A program made the translations under genes and the position numbers. Under the pieces are notes generated by a model, which saw nothing but the letters and a program-made list of their open reading frames with translations, did no database searches and had not been told where the DNA came from. A DNA stretch of 64,000 nt from Sphingomonas sp. BK235 (GTDB lineage: Bacteria; Pseudomonadota; Alphaproteobacteria; Sphingomonadales; Sphingomonadaceae). The stretch spans positions 1 through 64,000 of the forward strand of contig NZ_SLXN01000014.1 of NCBI RefSeq assembly GCF_004345855.1. The letters run 5' to 3'. How positions within the stretch are numbered: the first letter of the stretch is position 1; every line of letters begins with the position of its first letter. Below, piece after piece: positions 8,808 through 16,915 of the stretch.

Positions 8808-9032
8808 TCACGCCAACGCGCTCCGCGCGACGGCGTCGAGCCAGGACCCAAGCACCGGCGGTTGCTGCGCCAGCGCCAGGATCGTGACGGTGACGAGGAA
8901 GGCCACCGCCCCCTCACGCACAGACCTGCCGGGCGTAGGCGCTGTATGCCGCATCCGCGTAGCAGCGGGACGTGGCTGATTGGATGCCCGTCGCAGCGCT
9001 CGCTGCGACAGACCCTGCATCATCTCGATCAT
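8808..9032 (-). CDS. small membrane-anchored hypothetical protein
   Basis: 74 residues: a basic, proline-containing N-terminal half and one hydrophobic segment (GAVAFLVTVTILALA) near residues 41-55. AGGGG sits 7 bases before the ATG at 9032. It has no recognisable family. It may be the last gene of the unit starting at 9572 (54 bases away). Because it is short and without homology signals, it could be spurious. Confidence 0.4.
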   Translation of the reverse strand: MIEMMQGLSQRALRRASNQPRPAATRMRHTAPTPGRSVREGAVAFLVTVTILALAQQPPVLGSWLDAVARSALA

Positions 9033-9086
9033 GACATTTCCCCTTAGGCCGGCCTCGAACCTTCCGCCGACGCCGGGTGACGCCTC

Positions 9087-9572
9087 TCAGGTGAGCGATG
9101 CCGCAGCGCCGAAGGAGCGCAACATGGCACGCCAGTTGTCGGCCGACATCGTCGCCTTGTACTCGTCCTGCATCTCTGGCGTGAGCACCTCGATCATCTG
9201 GCGTCCCTCGATCCAGATCTCGACGACGCCGAACATGCCGCCACGCTTGCGATATTTCGCCGGCCAGCCCTCGCGCGCCGCGATCGACAGCACGGCTTGC
9301 TGGGTGAGCGACGTGCCGATCGCCGCATGCGTTGCCGTAAACGGCTCACGTCCGGTCGCTTCCCCTACTGCGTCCGCGTCACCGTCGGCTTCACGCAGAA
9401 CCGTGTCGATCGGATAGACCTCGAGCGCGCTGCGGTGCTCATCCCTGGCAAGAACGATCCAACCATTGTCGGAGACCGGCGGGAAGAACAGCGCGTCGCC
9501 CGCCCACAGCTCAGCGAGCACCTCAGCAACGTGACGCGGGTCGTGCGCAGCGATGGAAACATGGAACAGCAT
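9087..9572 (-). CDS. VOC-like family protein
   Basis: 161 residues from the ATG at 9572, with AGGGGGA upstream. The frame is open far upstream, but that part overlaps the divergent regulator. MLFHVSIAAHDPRHVAEVLAEL is a typical first strand-helix of a VOC fold, followed by FFPPVSDNGWIVLARD and, later, THAAIGTSL (His) and GVVEIWIEGRQMIEVLTPEM (Glu), possible metal ligands. The function is unknown. It is divergent from the TetR gene and shares the palindrome at 9613-9653, so it is the likely regulated target. Confidence 0.75.
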   Translation of the reverse strand: MLFHVSIAAHDPRHVAEVLAELWAGDALFFPPVSDNGWIVLARDEHRSALEVYPIDTVLREADGDADAVGEATGREPFTATHAAIGTSLTQQAVLSIAAREGWPAKYRKRGGMFGVVEIWIEGRQMIEVLTPEMQDEYKATMSADNWRAMLRSFGAAASLT

Positions 9573-9612
9573 GGTGAGATCCCCCTCTTTGTCCTGAGCG
9601 AGATAGCTTAAT

Positions 9613-9653
9613 GGCACAGATTGTGTCAACGGGAATTTGACACAGGCTGTGCC
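9613..9653. promoter_or_regulatory. 41-bp palindromic operator, probably for the adjacent TetR protein
   Basis: Two 17-base arms, 9613-9629 (GGCACAGATTGTGTCAA) and 9637-9653 (TTGACACAGGCTGTGCC), are inverted repeats with only two mismatched positions around a 7-base spacer. Each arm itself holds CACA..TGTG symmetry. It lies midway between divergent starts at 9572 and 9672. TTGACA within it may also be a -35 element. Position and symmetry fit binding by two TetR dimers. Confidence 0.8.
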
Positions 9654-9671
9654 GATTACTAGGTCACCCAC

Positions 9672-10289
9672 ATGCGTGACCACTCCACCGAAGTGCCCTC
9701 CCCCGCCACCTCGTCGCCGCGCAGCCGGAAGAAGGAAGAAGCTCGCAACCGCATCGCCGACGCGGTCATCCAGCTGATGGCGGAGGGACGGACGGACTTG
9801 AACCACGATGTTGTCGCCGACGTGACGGGGATCAGTCGCCGCACGGTGTACCGGTATTACGCCGACCGCGAGGAGCTGCTCGCCGCGGCCAGCACGCGCG
9901 TCCGGGAGCTCGCCGGCAGTCGCGTGATCTTTCCTGACAACGAGGAGGATCTGCGCGACACGCGCTCCATCTACATAGGCCTGGACCGCATCGCGCCGAT
10001 CGCCACGCTCGTGCGCTCGACGCCGCAGGGCCGCGCCATGCGCCTGTCGCAGAAAGCGGAGCGACAGCAGAGTTACCGCGCCGCGACGGCTGATGCCGTG
10101 GAGAAGCTCCCGGAGCCCGACCGTACTCTCGCTACCGCGATGTTGCAGGTTTTGCATACGACGCCGTGGCTTGAGATGCGGGACCACTGGGACCTGGACG
10201 GTGAGCAGATCGCGCGTGTGACCGGGTGGGCCATCCGCGTGCTGCTGGCAGATCTTCGGACACGAGACGGTAAGCCGCTAGATCAATAA
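9672..10289 (+). CDS. TetR-family transcriptional regulator
   Basis: 205 residues. The N-terminal helix-turn-helix spans about residues 22-70: ARNRIADAVIQLMAEG, then VVADVTGISRRTVYRYYADREEL, which carries the TetR recognition helix. The C-terminal ligand domain is variable, as is usual. AGGTCACCC precedes the ATG. It lies divergent from the VOC-like gene at 9087-9572 with a strong palindrome between them, so it probably represses that gene and itself until an unknown ligand binds. Confidence 0.9.
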   Translation: MRDHSTEVPSPATSSPRSRKKEEARNRIADAVIQLMAEGRTDLNHDVVADVTGISRRTVYRYYADREELLAAASTRVRELAGSRVIFPDNEEDLRDTRSIYIGLDRIAPIATLVRSTPQGRAMRLSQKAERQQSYRAATADAVEKLPEPDRTLATAMLQVLHTTPWLEMRDHWDLDGEQIARVTGWAIRVLLADLRTRDGKPLDQ

Positions 10290-10293
10290 ATGC

Positions 10294-10375
10294 TGGGGCG
10301 CAGAGACCCAATATCGGTCCCTCCTAGCCACCTGCCCGCCGTCCAACTTCGGACGCGCATTCACCTCCGTGCTCA
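10294..10375 (+). repeat. dispersed intergenic repeat, copy B
   Basis: Reads GGCGCAGAGACCCAATATC, GGTCCCTC, then CCAACTTCGGACGCGCATTCA. It shares the layout of the other copies. It fills part of the 305-base gap 10290-10594; the rest shows no supported gene. Confidence 0.55.
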
Positions 10376-10594
10376 TGACATCTCAGCGGTACACGGAGCA
10401 TTGAGTTGGCCTGGCTTCACTAGCATCCTGGACACTGATGGCGGGTGCCGCGCAGGTCTCATGGGTATGATCGGCGGCTTCTGCCGATGGCGCAGGTGGT
10501 ATCGTGCCGGAAGGCTTCACCGCCCCGATCTTCGCGTTGCGCGTAGACGAACGATCGAGCACGCTGGCGCGGCAACTAAGGATTGAACAGGCTT

Positions 10595-11287
10595 ATGGAA
10601 GACGTGTTCTCCGGTACTCAGTTTTCCGCCTTCTTGTTTGACATGGACGGAACCCTTCTCACGTCGATCGAAGCGTCGCGGAGAGTGTGGAGGCGGTGGG
10701 CGGCGCAGTTCGGCCTGGATGCGGACACGTTTTTGCCGAGCGCTCATGGCATGCGTGTAAGAGAGGTCATTACCGGACTATCAATCCCGGACATCGATGT
10801 CGATCGCGAGGCCGAATACATCCTTGCTGCCGAGATGGTCGATATGGACGGAGTCTCGGAGATATCAGGGGCGGCTGACTTCCTATCGGCGCTGCCAGCC
10901 GACCGTTGGGCGATTGTTACCTCCGCTCCTCGTAAATTGGCCGAATGCCGTCTGCGGGCGGCTGGCCTTCCGCTGCCAAGGATATTGGTGACGGCTGAGG
11001 ACGTTCAACGTGGAAAGCCTGACCCATCCTGCTTTCTCACTGCCGCACAGCAGCTAGGCGCGGCACCAGAGCAATGCTTGGTGTTTGAAGACGCACCTGC
11101 CGGGGTAGCAGCCGCAAAAGCGGCCGGTGCTCACGTGCTCACTATCACTGCAGCACACCGCCACGCCGAGCTATCTGAGTTTGTTGAAGCGAATGGTTAT
11201 ACAGATCTCCGCATCGTGCCCGATGTGCAGGCGTCCTCGTGGTCGCTGGTACGAAACACCCAGGAGCTCGCGCGCAACACGACCTGA
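10595..11287 (+). CDS. HAD-family phosphatase (sugar/glycerol phosphatase type)
   Basis: 230 residues. Motif I is FLFDMDGTLLTS (nucleophile Asp and general acid Asp about residues 14 and 16), motif II is TSAPRKLAE, motif III Lys is in QRGKPDPSCFLTAA, and motif IV is CLVFEDAPAGVAAAKAAG. The helical cap lies between motifs I and II (subfamily I). This matches beta-phosphoglucomutase/glycerol-3-phosphatase-like enzymes; substrate identity is inference only. An in-frame TTG lies 12 bases upstream, but the ATG at 10595 is preferred. It stands alone. Confidence 0.88.
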   Translation: MEDVFSGTQFSAFLFDMDGTLLTSIEASRRVWRRWAAQFGLDADTFLPSAHGMRVREVITGLSIPDIDVDREAEYILAAEMVDMDGVSEISGAADFLSALPADRWAIVTSAPRKLAECRLRAAGLPLPRILVTAEDVQRGKPDPSCFLTAAQQLGAAPEQCLVFEDAPAGVAAAKAAGAHVLTITAAHRHAELSEFVEANGYTDLRIVPDVQASSWSLVRNTQELARNTT

Positions 11288-11323
11288 CAAGCCAGGATCA
11301 TGGAACGAAGCTGAGGGTTTTCG

Positions 11324-11466
11324 CCACAATGTGACTCCTATGGATCAGCGAATTGCAGTTGGTGGTTTGGATGATGCGAGCACGGCACCTCCCCGCTCGT
11401 GGCGAGGACCCAGAACTGGTCATCCAGATGCCCCTATTCGCTTCCCAACTCCGGCCGCTTGTTCAT
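11324..11466 (+). repeat. dispersed repeat, long copy C (paired with 50990-51133)
   Basis: The left part (AATGTGACTCC, AGCGAATTGCAGTT, GTGGTTT, GGCACCTCCCCGCTCGTGG) matches a second locus 40 kb away almost base for base. It is followed by the common repeat core GAGGACCCAGAACTGGTCAT and CTTCCCAACTCCGGCC. It occupies most of the gap 11288-11737, in which I find no gene. Confidence 0.65.
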
Positions 11467-11737
11467 CTCGCCGCTCGAGCCTTCCGGGCGCTCCAGGTGG
11501 GGCTCCGGCTGGCCTGATTGGCAGGGAAAGCGGACCGGCCGCTTTCGGGGGAGTGAGCGTGCATAGGAGACGTTGACCGCGTCATTCCCAAAAACGATGA
11601 AAAGTTTCGGATGCGGATCGTTTTCCAAGTCGAGTGTGAACGCCGCACGTCGCGATCTTCCAATACGTTGACCCTTCGCCTGAGCTGTCGGATAATAGCG
11701 AGACACTCTCGCATGCTGCTGGAGTAGCGGGAGCAAG

Positions 11738-13711
11738 ATGGTGGAAGGTGCACGGCTGGATGCCCTGCAGAGACTAGACGTCCTCGACACAGAGCCGGAG
11801 ACAGCGTTCGACGACATCGTTGCGCTCGCCTCGCAGCTCTGCAACACGCCCGTCGCGCTGGTCAGCCTGGTCGATCACGATCGGCAGTGGTTCAAGGCGC
11901 GGGTGGGCTTTCCTTCCTGCGAGACGGATTTGGACCGCTCGGTATGCCGCTTCGTGGTTGATGAACGGGCGACGATCATCATCCCCGACCTGACGGCCGA
12001 TCCGCGTACGCGGGATAACCCGCTCGTCACTGATGATCCCGCTATCCGCTTCTATGCCGGTGCGCCGCTCGCGACTCATGACGGGCATGTGCTCGGCGCG
12101 CTGTGCGTCATCGATCAGAAGCCGCGGCCCGAGGGCCTGACGCCCGAGCAGCAGCGAACCCTCAGCGCACTGGCTCGCCGGACCGTTGAGGCGCTGGAGG
12201 TGCGCCGCCTTGAACGCGAGCGGCAGACAGCTGTTGCCGACCAGGAGCGCGCCGAAGCCGCGCGTGCTAGCGAGGACGAGCGCTGGGAGCGCATGTTCGA
12301 GACGCGCAACGACGGCCTGATTCTGGGCCAGGTCGTGCGCGACGAGGCCGGTCGGGTAGCCGACTGGCGCTATGAGCGTGTGAACGAGGTCTTCACGCGG
12401 CTCGTCGGTCTGCCCGCAGACCAAGTCCTGGGGCGCACGATCCGCGAGATCCTGCCCGATGTCGAGGAGGAGTGGATCACTGACTTCGGCCAGGCGGTCG
12501 ACGGTGGCGAGCCGGTTCACTTCAGACGGCAGGTGGGCACGCTAGGCCGCTGGTACGACGGCGTGGTCCAAGTCGCAGGCCCTGACCGTTTCACCGCGTT
12601 GTTCCAGGAGGTGACCGATCTCCTCGCCGCCAACGCTCGCCAAGAGGGATTGCTACACCTCGGCGATCTGTTGCGCGACCTGACGGACGTGGATGCGATG
12701 GTCGCCGGAGCCGCCAGCATCATCGGCCGGACGCTGGGCGCGTCGCGCTGCGCCTACGGCGAGCTGTTCCAGGGGTATGAATGCGTCCGCTTCGCACCGG
12801 GTTGGATGTTGCCCGGCCTGCCTGCGATCGAGGGCGAGTATCGCTTCAATGACTTTGGTCACATTCAGAAAATCATCGTTAGCGGACGCCCGCTGGCGAT
12901 CACCGATGCGCTGACAGACCCGCGCACAGCCGACGAGGCCGACAAATGGGCGGCGCTGGCGATCCGCGGCTGCGTGAACGTCGCGGTGCTCGACCGCGGC
13001 CGCCCGGTAGGGGTACTGCTCGTACACTGGTCGCAACCGCACGAGGCGAGCGAAGCCGAACTCGCCTTCCTGCGCAATGCCGCTGACCGATTGGAGATTG
13101 GCATCGCGCGCCAGCGCGCCGAGGATACGCAAGCGATCCTCAACGGCGAGATCGCGCACCGACTCAAGAACTCGCTGTCGATGGTGCAGTCGATCGCCAA
13201 TCAGACGTTCAAGGGCGTGGTGGATCGCGCGACGCTGAACGCCTTCGCACGCCGTCTGACGGCGCTTGGCACCGCGCATGATGCGCTGCTCCACCAGGCC
13301 CTGCGTTCAGCGGACTTGCGCTTCCTTCTCGACAAAGTGTTGAGCGATGCCGGCATCGCCGGGCGCTACACCGCCGAAGGCCCGAAGGTGGAGTTGGGGC
13401 CGCGTGCTGCGCTCTCCACCTCGCTCCTGCTCCATGAGCTGGCTACAAACGCGATGAAGTACGGGGCGCTGTCGACCAGCGGCACGATCCGCATCGGCTG
13501 GAGCATCAAGGGTGAAGGCGACGACGCAGAGCTGACTCTGCATTGGACGGAGATCGGCGGTCCGCCCGTCACCGCGCCGACCCGGCGCGGGTTCGGCTCA
13601 CGGCTTGTTAGCCTAGGGCTGGTAGGAGCCGGAGGCAGCAGCCTCGATTACGGACCCGAAGGATTTAAAGCGATTTTTCAAGCGACTATTGCGGAAGTCA
13701 GGCGTTCGTAG
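11738..13711 (+). CDS. GAF-PAS-GAF sensor kinase of the HWE family
   Basis: 657 residues, soluble, with no membrane segments. Order: GAF domain (about 15-165, with CNTPVALVSLVDHDRQWFKA), short coiled coil (165-195), PAS (about 195-300, WERMFETRNDGLIL), second GAF (about 315-455), then an HWE/HisKA_2 dimerisation and phospho-acceptor segment HRLKNSLSMVQSIANQTF (His about 471) and a HATPase with LLHELATNAMKYGALS. LHWTEIGGPPV carries the W-x-E feature that names the family. Such kinases often respond to light or redox through their sensor domains; no chromophore cysteine is obvious. It overlaps the receiver gene by one base. Confidence 0.92.
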   Translation: MVEGARLDALQRLDVLDTEPETAFDDIVALASQLCNTPVALVSLVDHDRQWFKARVGFPSCETDLDRSVCRFVVDERATIIIPDLTADPRTRDNPLVTDDPAIRFYAGAPLATHDGHVLGALCVIDQKPRPEGLTPEQQRTLSALARRTVEALEVRRLERERQTAVADQERAEAARASEDERWERMFETRNDGLILGQVVRDEAGRVADWRYERVNEVFTRLVGLPADQVLGRTIREILPDVEEEWITDFGQAVDGGEPVHFRRQVGTLGRWYDGVVQVAGPDRFTALFQEVTDLLAANARQEGLLHLGDLLRDLTDVDAMVAGAASIIGRTLGASRCAYGELFQGYECVRFAPGWMLPGLPAIEGEYRFNDFGHIQKIIVSGRPLAITDALTDPRTADEADKWAALAIRGCVNVAVLDRGRPVGVLLVHWSQPHEASEAELAFLRNAADRLEIGIARQRAEDTQAILNGEIAHRLKNSLSMVQSIANQTFKGVVDRATLNAFARRLTALGTAHDALLHQALRSADLRFLLDKVLSDAGIAGRYTAEGPKVELGPRAALSTSLLLHELATNAMKYGALSTSGTIRIGWSIKGEGDDAELTLHWTEIGGPPVTAPTRRGFGSRLVSLGLVGAGGSSLDYGPEGFKAIFQATIAEVRRS

Positions 13712-14103
13712 TGGTTCCCATGCCCCCATCCCCCAACTCCCGTCATCGCACCGCGATCGCGCTCGTGGTCGAAGACGAGCCTCTTCAACGCATGGACATG
13801 TGCGATCTTGTTGAGGAGGCTGGGTTTGAGGCGGTGCTGGCGCGCGATGCCGACCACGCTATTGCCATCCTTACCGGACGGCTCGACATCACCATCGTGT
13901 TTACCGACATCGACATGCCGGGTTCAATGAATGGGTTAAAGCTTGCCGCCGCAATCCGCGAGCGCTGGCCGCCGATCGAGATCATCATTACTACCGCCGG
14001 CCTGGCGCCCGACCTGAGCAGCCTGCCAGCTCGCGCGATCTTCCTACCCAAGCCGCTCGTTCCCGACGATGCGATCAGGACACTTCAGACGCTCGCCCCC
14101 TGA
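13711..14103 (+). CDS. stand-alone receiver (CheY-like) response regulator
   Basis: 130 residues made of one receiver domain: acidic pair in VVEDEP, phospho-acceptor Asp in TIVFTDIDMPGSMNG near residue 69, Thr in IITTAG and Lys in FLPKPL near residue 115. There is no output domain. The GTG start overlaps the kinase stop (TAGTG), although an ATG at 13720 is also possible. The coupling says it is the partner of the HWE kinase, either passing phosphate on or acting as a phosphate sink. Confidence 0.9.
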   Translation: MVPMPPSPNSRHRTAIALVVEDEPLQRMDMCDLVEEAGFEAVLARDADHAIAILTGRLDITIVFTDIDMPGSMNGLKLAAAIRERWPPIEIIITTAGLAPDLSSLPARAIFLPKPLVPDDAIRTLQTLAP

Positions 14104-14420
14104 TCGGTCGTCGCCGATTGCCTGCGCCGGTCAAAGATGGCGGGATCGACTACAAAAGAACGCCTGCTGCCGTAGCGTCTCTTCGCCATCTCCTGCATCA
14201 GCTTTCCCGAAAGGGAATTCGCCAAGCGAAGGTAGCCCTTGCCGATCGCGTTGACCGGCGGCAGAAGCATCCGCCTCCCGATAATCTAGTTCCGATTGCT
14301 GTCTCCCGCGATCGCTTCTCGGAGATGTAGAAGCGGGACGATCGTGCTGAACGATTGGCTGCTTTTAAAAATGATAGATCGGCCAGCTCAGCGGCTGGGT
14401 TTGGGCGCTTGCGGCCACCC

Positions 14421-14497
14421 TGCCCGCTCGTGGCGAAGACCCAATACCGGTCACTCAGAGCGATCTGCCAGCCGCCCAGATCCAGCCATTCGTTCAT
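14421..14497 (+). repeat. dispersed intergenic repeat, copy D
   Basis: GCCCGCTCGTGGCGAAGACC, CAATACCGGTCACTCAG and later CCATTCGTTCATCAT share the common repeat plan. The 566-base stretch 14104-14669 around it contains open frames on both strands, but none with a recognisable product; they run through the repeat, so I leave them out. Confidence 0.6.
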
Positions 14498-14669
14498 CAT
14501 AAGCAGCTTCTTGCTCGCCGGTATAACGAGTGAGATCCCCGCCGCAGTCGTGAGTTCGCCGAAACTCGGCAGCACGCCTTCGAGCACCCATCTCCTCACT
14601 GGTGCGCTGCCGAAGAGCCCCACGATGCAGGTCGCGCCCTCTTCAGCGCGCGCGAGCATCAATGAGGCC

Positions 14670-15045
14670 TTAAAACTGCGCGCGAACGCCCAAACTCACA
14701 CGACTTCCGGAGGCTTCGTAGGTGGTCGGAAATGACTGGTCCATCGTGTACCCGGTGGTCTTCGCGTCACCGACGTTGATGCCTTGCAATTCGACTCGGC
14801 TGTTGGGCGTCAGTTGTTAGCTGGCCGCCACATCGAACTGACCGTATGCGTCGCGATAGACCGGATATATGTTGCGCTCGATCCGCTCGACGTACTCGCC
14901 CTTGCGATTGTACGACACGCGGAGGGACAAAGGACCTCGCTCGTAGAAGATGGTGGCGTTATAGACCGTGTCGGCGAGCCCGATCGGCGCGGTGTCGATA
15001 CCCAGATCCGATTGGCCGGTCAGCGAGCTGTCGAGGAAGGTGACG
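14670..15045 (-). pseudogene. TonB-dependent receptor, 3' remnant with a stop
   Basis: Read on the minus strand, the frame gives VTFLDSSLTGQSDLG, GLADTVYNATIFYERGPLSL, RVSYNRKGEYVERIERNIYP, VYRDAYGQFDVAAS, an in-frame TAA, then LTPNSRVELQGINVGDAKTT, GYTMDQSFPTTYEASGSRVS and LGVRAQF with the terminal Phe. This is the last part of a TonB-dependent receptor barrel of the large Sphingomonas-type group. All of the plug and most of the barrel are missing, and the Tyr expected after AAS is replaced by a stop. It is dead, and is joined at its 5' side to another gene remnant. Confidence 0.82.
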
Positions 15046-15109
15046 CGCGCAGTTCATCTTCCTTGCCAGCCACGGCCTTCAGTCCGACAACGATGTGCAT
15101 CTCGCTCAT
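15045..15109 (-). pseudogene. antibiotic biosynthesis monooxygenase (ABM/YgiN-like), 5' remnant
   Basis: The ATG at 15109 has a good ribosome site (GGAGAT) and encodes MSEMHIVVGLKAVAGKEDEL, the first strand and helix of a small ABM-fold quinol-monooxygenase-like protein, normally about 95-100 residues. After R-A the sequence switches, out of frame, into the TonB receptor remnant, and the frame soon stops. The join falls in a GC-alternating stretch near 15043-15052, so short-homology deletion is likely. It lies 61 bases after the isochorismatase-like gene, whose transcript probably once covered both. Confidence 0.72.
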
Positions 15110-15170
15110 GAGATATCTCCTTACGAGCAAGTGACGGCGACAGGAGCCACCGCCACTTGCGCGTTTACCG

Positions 15171-15806
15171 TCAGCCGGCGTTTGCCGCCTTCTCGGGGTT
15201 GAAGCCGTCGAAGCTCTCGAAGACGTCCATGAAGCCCGGGACGGTAGCTTCCCGCGCCCAGTCGCGCTGAAGCTCGCAATACATCTGCACTCGGCTGATC
15301 AGCTTCGCGCCCGCCTGCTCTACCCGACGCAGCGCAGCCTCGTGCGCGGCGACGGACGTGCCGCCGACGGCATCGACGGGCACATAGACCTCATATCCTT
15401 CCTGGATCGCATCGAGCGCGGGGAAGGTGAGGCAAGCCTCGGTCCAGAGCGCGGTAATGATGAGCTTGCGGCGACCGAGCGCCTTGACGGCATCCTTGAA
15501 GCCGGTGTCCTCCCAGCTGTTGATCGAGGTGCGGTCATAGGTCGGCAGATGGCCCAGAACGGCTTGCAGCTCCTGGACCGGCGGCTTGTTGCGGCCGGTC
15601 GCGACGTTGACCGTCGAGTGGACGATCGGGAGATTGTAATTCACCGCGCACTTGGCAGTGCCCACGATATTGAACACCAGCTCGTCGCGCGGCATCGAGC
15701 GAATCGAGGAAACCTGTACCGGCTGGTAATCGATGATGATGAAGGCTGCGTTGTCAGGGGTGAGAAGGTGATCGGTCTGCGGATTGCGGATAGTCTCACT
15801 GGCCAT
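15171..15806 (-). CDS. isochorismatase-family cysteine hydrolase (YcaC-like)
   Basis: 211 residues. The catalytic set of the family is visible: Asp in AAFIIIDYQPVQV (about residue 26), Lys in GRRKLIITALW (about 113) and Cys in ALWTEACLTFPAL (about 124). DRTSINSWED and VDAVGGTSVAAHEAA are typical of the YcaC/nicotinamidase-like branch, which hydrolyses small amides; the physiological substrate of YcaC is unknown. An intrinsic terminator separates it from the pirin gene upstream, so it has its own promoter. Two more members of the same family lie at 20136 and 39404. Confidence 0.9.
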   Translation of the reverse strand: MASETIRNPQTDHLLTPDNAAFIIIDYQPVQVSSIRSMPRDELVFNIVGTAKCAVNYNLPIVHSTVNVATGRNKPPVQELQAVLGHLPTYDRTSINSWEDTGFKDAVKALGRRKLIITALWTEACLTFPALDAIQEGYEVYVPVDAVGGTSVAAHEAALRRVEQAGAKLISRVQMYCELQRDWAREATVPGFMDVFESFDGFNPEKAANAG

Positions 15807-15897
15807 AACTGTTCCCTTTCCTGTTCAAGTCGCGTGTCGCGGCGGGCTTGCGCCCTTGTTCAAGCGGAACGTCGAACGCCTACCGATCCGCAGGAAA

Positions 15898-15930
15898 AAG
15901 GGGCCGGATGCGATCTGCACCCGGCCCCTT
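15898..15930 (-). terminator. intrinsic terminator of the pirin gene
   Basis: AAGGGGCCGG (15898-15907) pairs perfectly with CCGGCCCCTT (15921-15930) around a 13-base loop; on the minus strand it is followed by a run of T (CCTTTTTCC). It begins 3 bases after the pirin stop. Confidence 0.88.
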
Positions 15931-15932
15931 GA

Positions 15933-16799
15933 TCATGTTGCAGCGGCGACGAAGCGCCCGCTGTTGAAGTCTTCGGCGGCCCGCCGGATTTCCGCTTCGC
16001 TGTTCATCACGAAGGGACCGTAGCCGACGATTGGCTCTTCGATCGGATCACCCGTCAACACCAGCAGCTTGGCGTCGCCATCGGCGTGTATCTCAATGTC
16101 GCCGCCTTTCCGATCCAGCAGCACCATTTCGGCCTCGCCCGCCTCCTGCTTACCTCCGATCGTGACGTGGCCCGTGAGGACGATGATCATGGCGGTGTGG
16201 CCAGCGGGCAGATCGAGGTTCACGTCTGCCCCGGCGTTCACGCTCACGTCCCAGACGTTGACCGGTGTGAAGGTGCGCGCGGCGCCCTTCGTCCCCCGGT
16301 AATCGCCGGCAATGACCCGAACGGTGCCGGCACGGTTGGGGAGCTTCACGACCGGTATGTCAGCCTTCAGGATGCCCTGGTATCCGGCCGGTGCCATCTT
16401 GTCCTTTGAAGGGAGGTTCACCCACAGTTGCACCATGCGGAACGGCCCACCGGCCCGTGCAAAGCCCGGCGAGTGATACTCCTCGTGGATGATACCAGCT
16501 GCTGCCGTCATCCACTGGACGTCGCCCGGTCCGATCACCCCGCCGTTGCCGGCAGAGTCGCGGTGCTCGACTTCCCCTTCGTAAACGATCGTGACCGTCT
16601 CGAAGCCTCTGTGGGGATGCTTGCCAACCCCGCGGCGTTGAGTTGTCGGCTCAAACAGATGGGGCCCGGCGTAGTCGAGCAGCAGGAACGGGCTGACGTG
16701 AGCGCCCAGGTCATTGTACGAAAACAGCGAGCGAACGGGAAAACCGTCGCCAACCCAATGCTGCCGGTCGTTACCGTACCGGCCGATTACCTCTGCCAT
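15933..16799 (-). CDS. pirin-family protein
   Basis: 288 residues, a bicupin. The N-terminal cupin has GKHPHRGFETVTIVYEGEV (metal His about 61 and 63) and AGIIHEEYHSPGFA (His and Glu about 105-107), the four expected iron ligands. The C-terminal cupin includes FVMNSEAEIRRAAEDFNSG, a typical pirin ending. Bacterial pirins are nuclear-pirin homologues; some act as quercetinases and others modulate metabolic enzymes. It is divergent from the LysR gene at 16916, its probable regulator. A second, ruined pirin gene lies at 35017-36959. Confidence 0.93.
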   Translation of the reverse strand: MAEVIGRYGNDRQHWVGDGFPVRSLFSYNDLGAHVSPFLLLDYAGPHLFEPTTQRRGVGKHPHRGFETVTIVYEGEVEHRDSAGNGGVIGPGDVQWMTAAAGIIHEEYHSPGFARAGGPFRMVQLWVNLPSKDKMAPAGYQGILKADIPVVKLPNRAGTVRVIAGDYRGTKGAARTFTPVNVWDVSVNAGADVNLDLPAGHTAMIIVLTGHVTIGGKQEAGEAEMVLLDRKGGDIEIHADGDAKLLVLTGDPIEEPIVGYGPFVMNSEAEIRRAAEDFNSGRFVAAAT

Positions 16800-16915
16800 G
16801 TGCGTTCTCCGATACCGACGCGCCGCCGTGCGGCTGCGTGTTGGATCGTAGATTACGTTGGGACGCCGGAATGAAAAGATTGCCAGAAGCGACGCAGCGT
16901 CCTACGGAGAGGACG

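Noticed and set aside
11434..11847. 137-residue minus-strand frame across the start of the HWE kinase gene
   Set aside because: No motif, overlaps a repeat and a well-supported gene start.
14198..14662. 154-residue minus-strand frame
   Set aside because: Half of it runs through a dispersed repeat copy, and no domain is visible, so I treated it as non-coding.
15806..15900. Possible element upstream of the first isochorismatase-like gene (GTTCC present)
   Set aside because: The GCAACACAGC and GCTA blocks are missing at the fixed distances.
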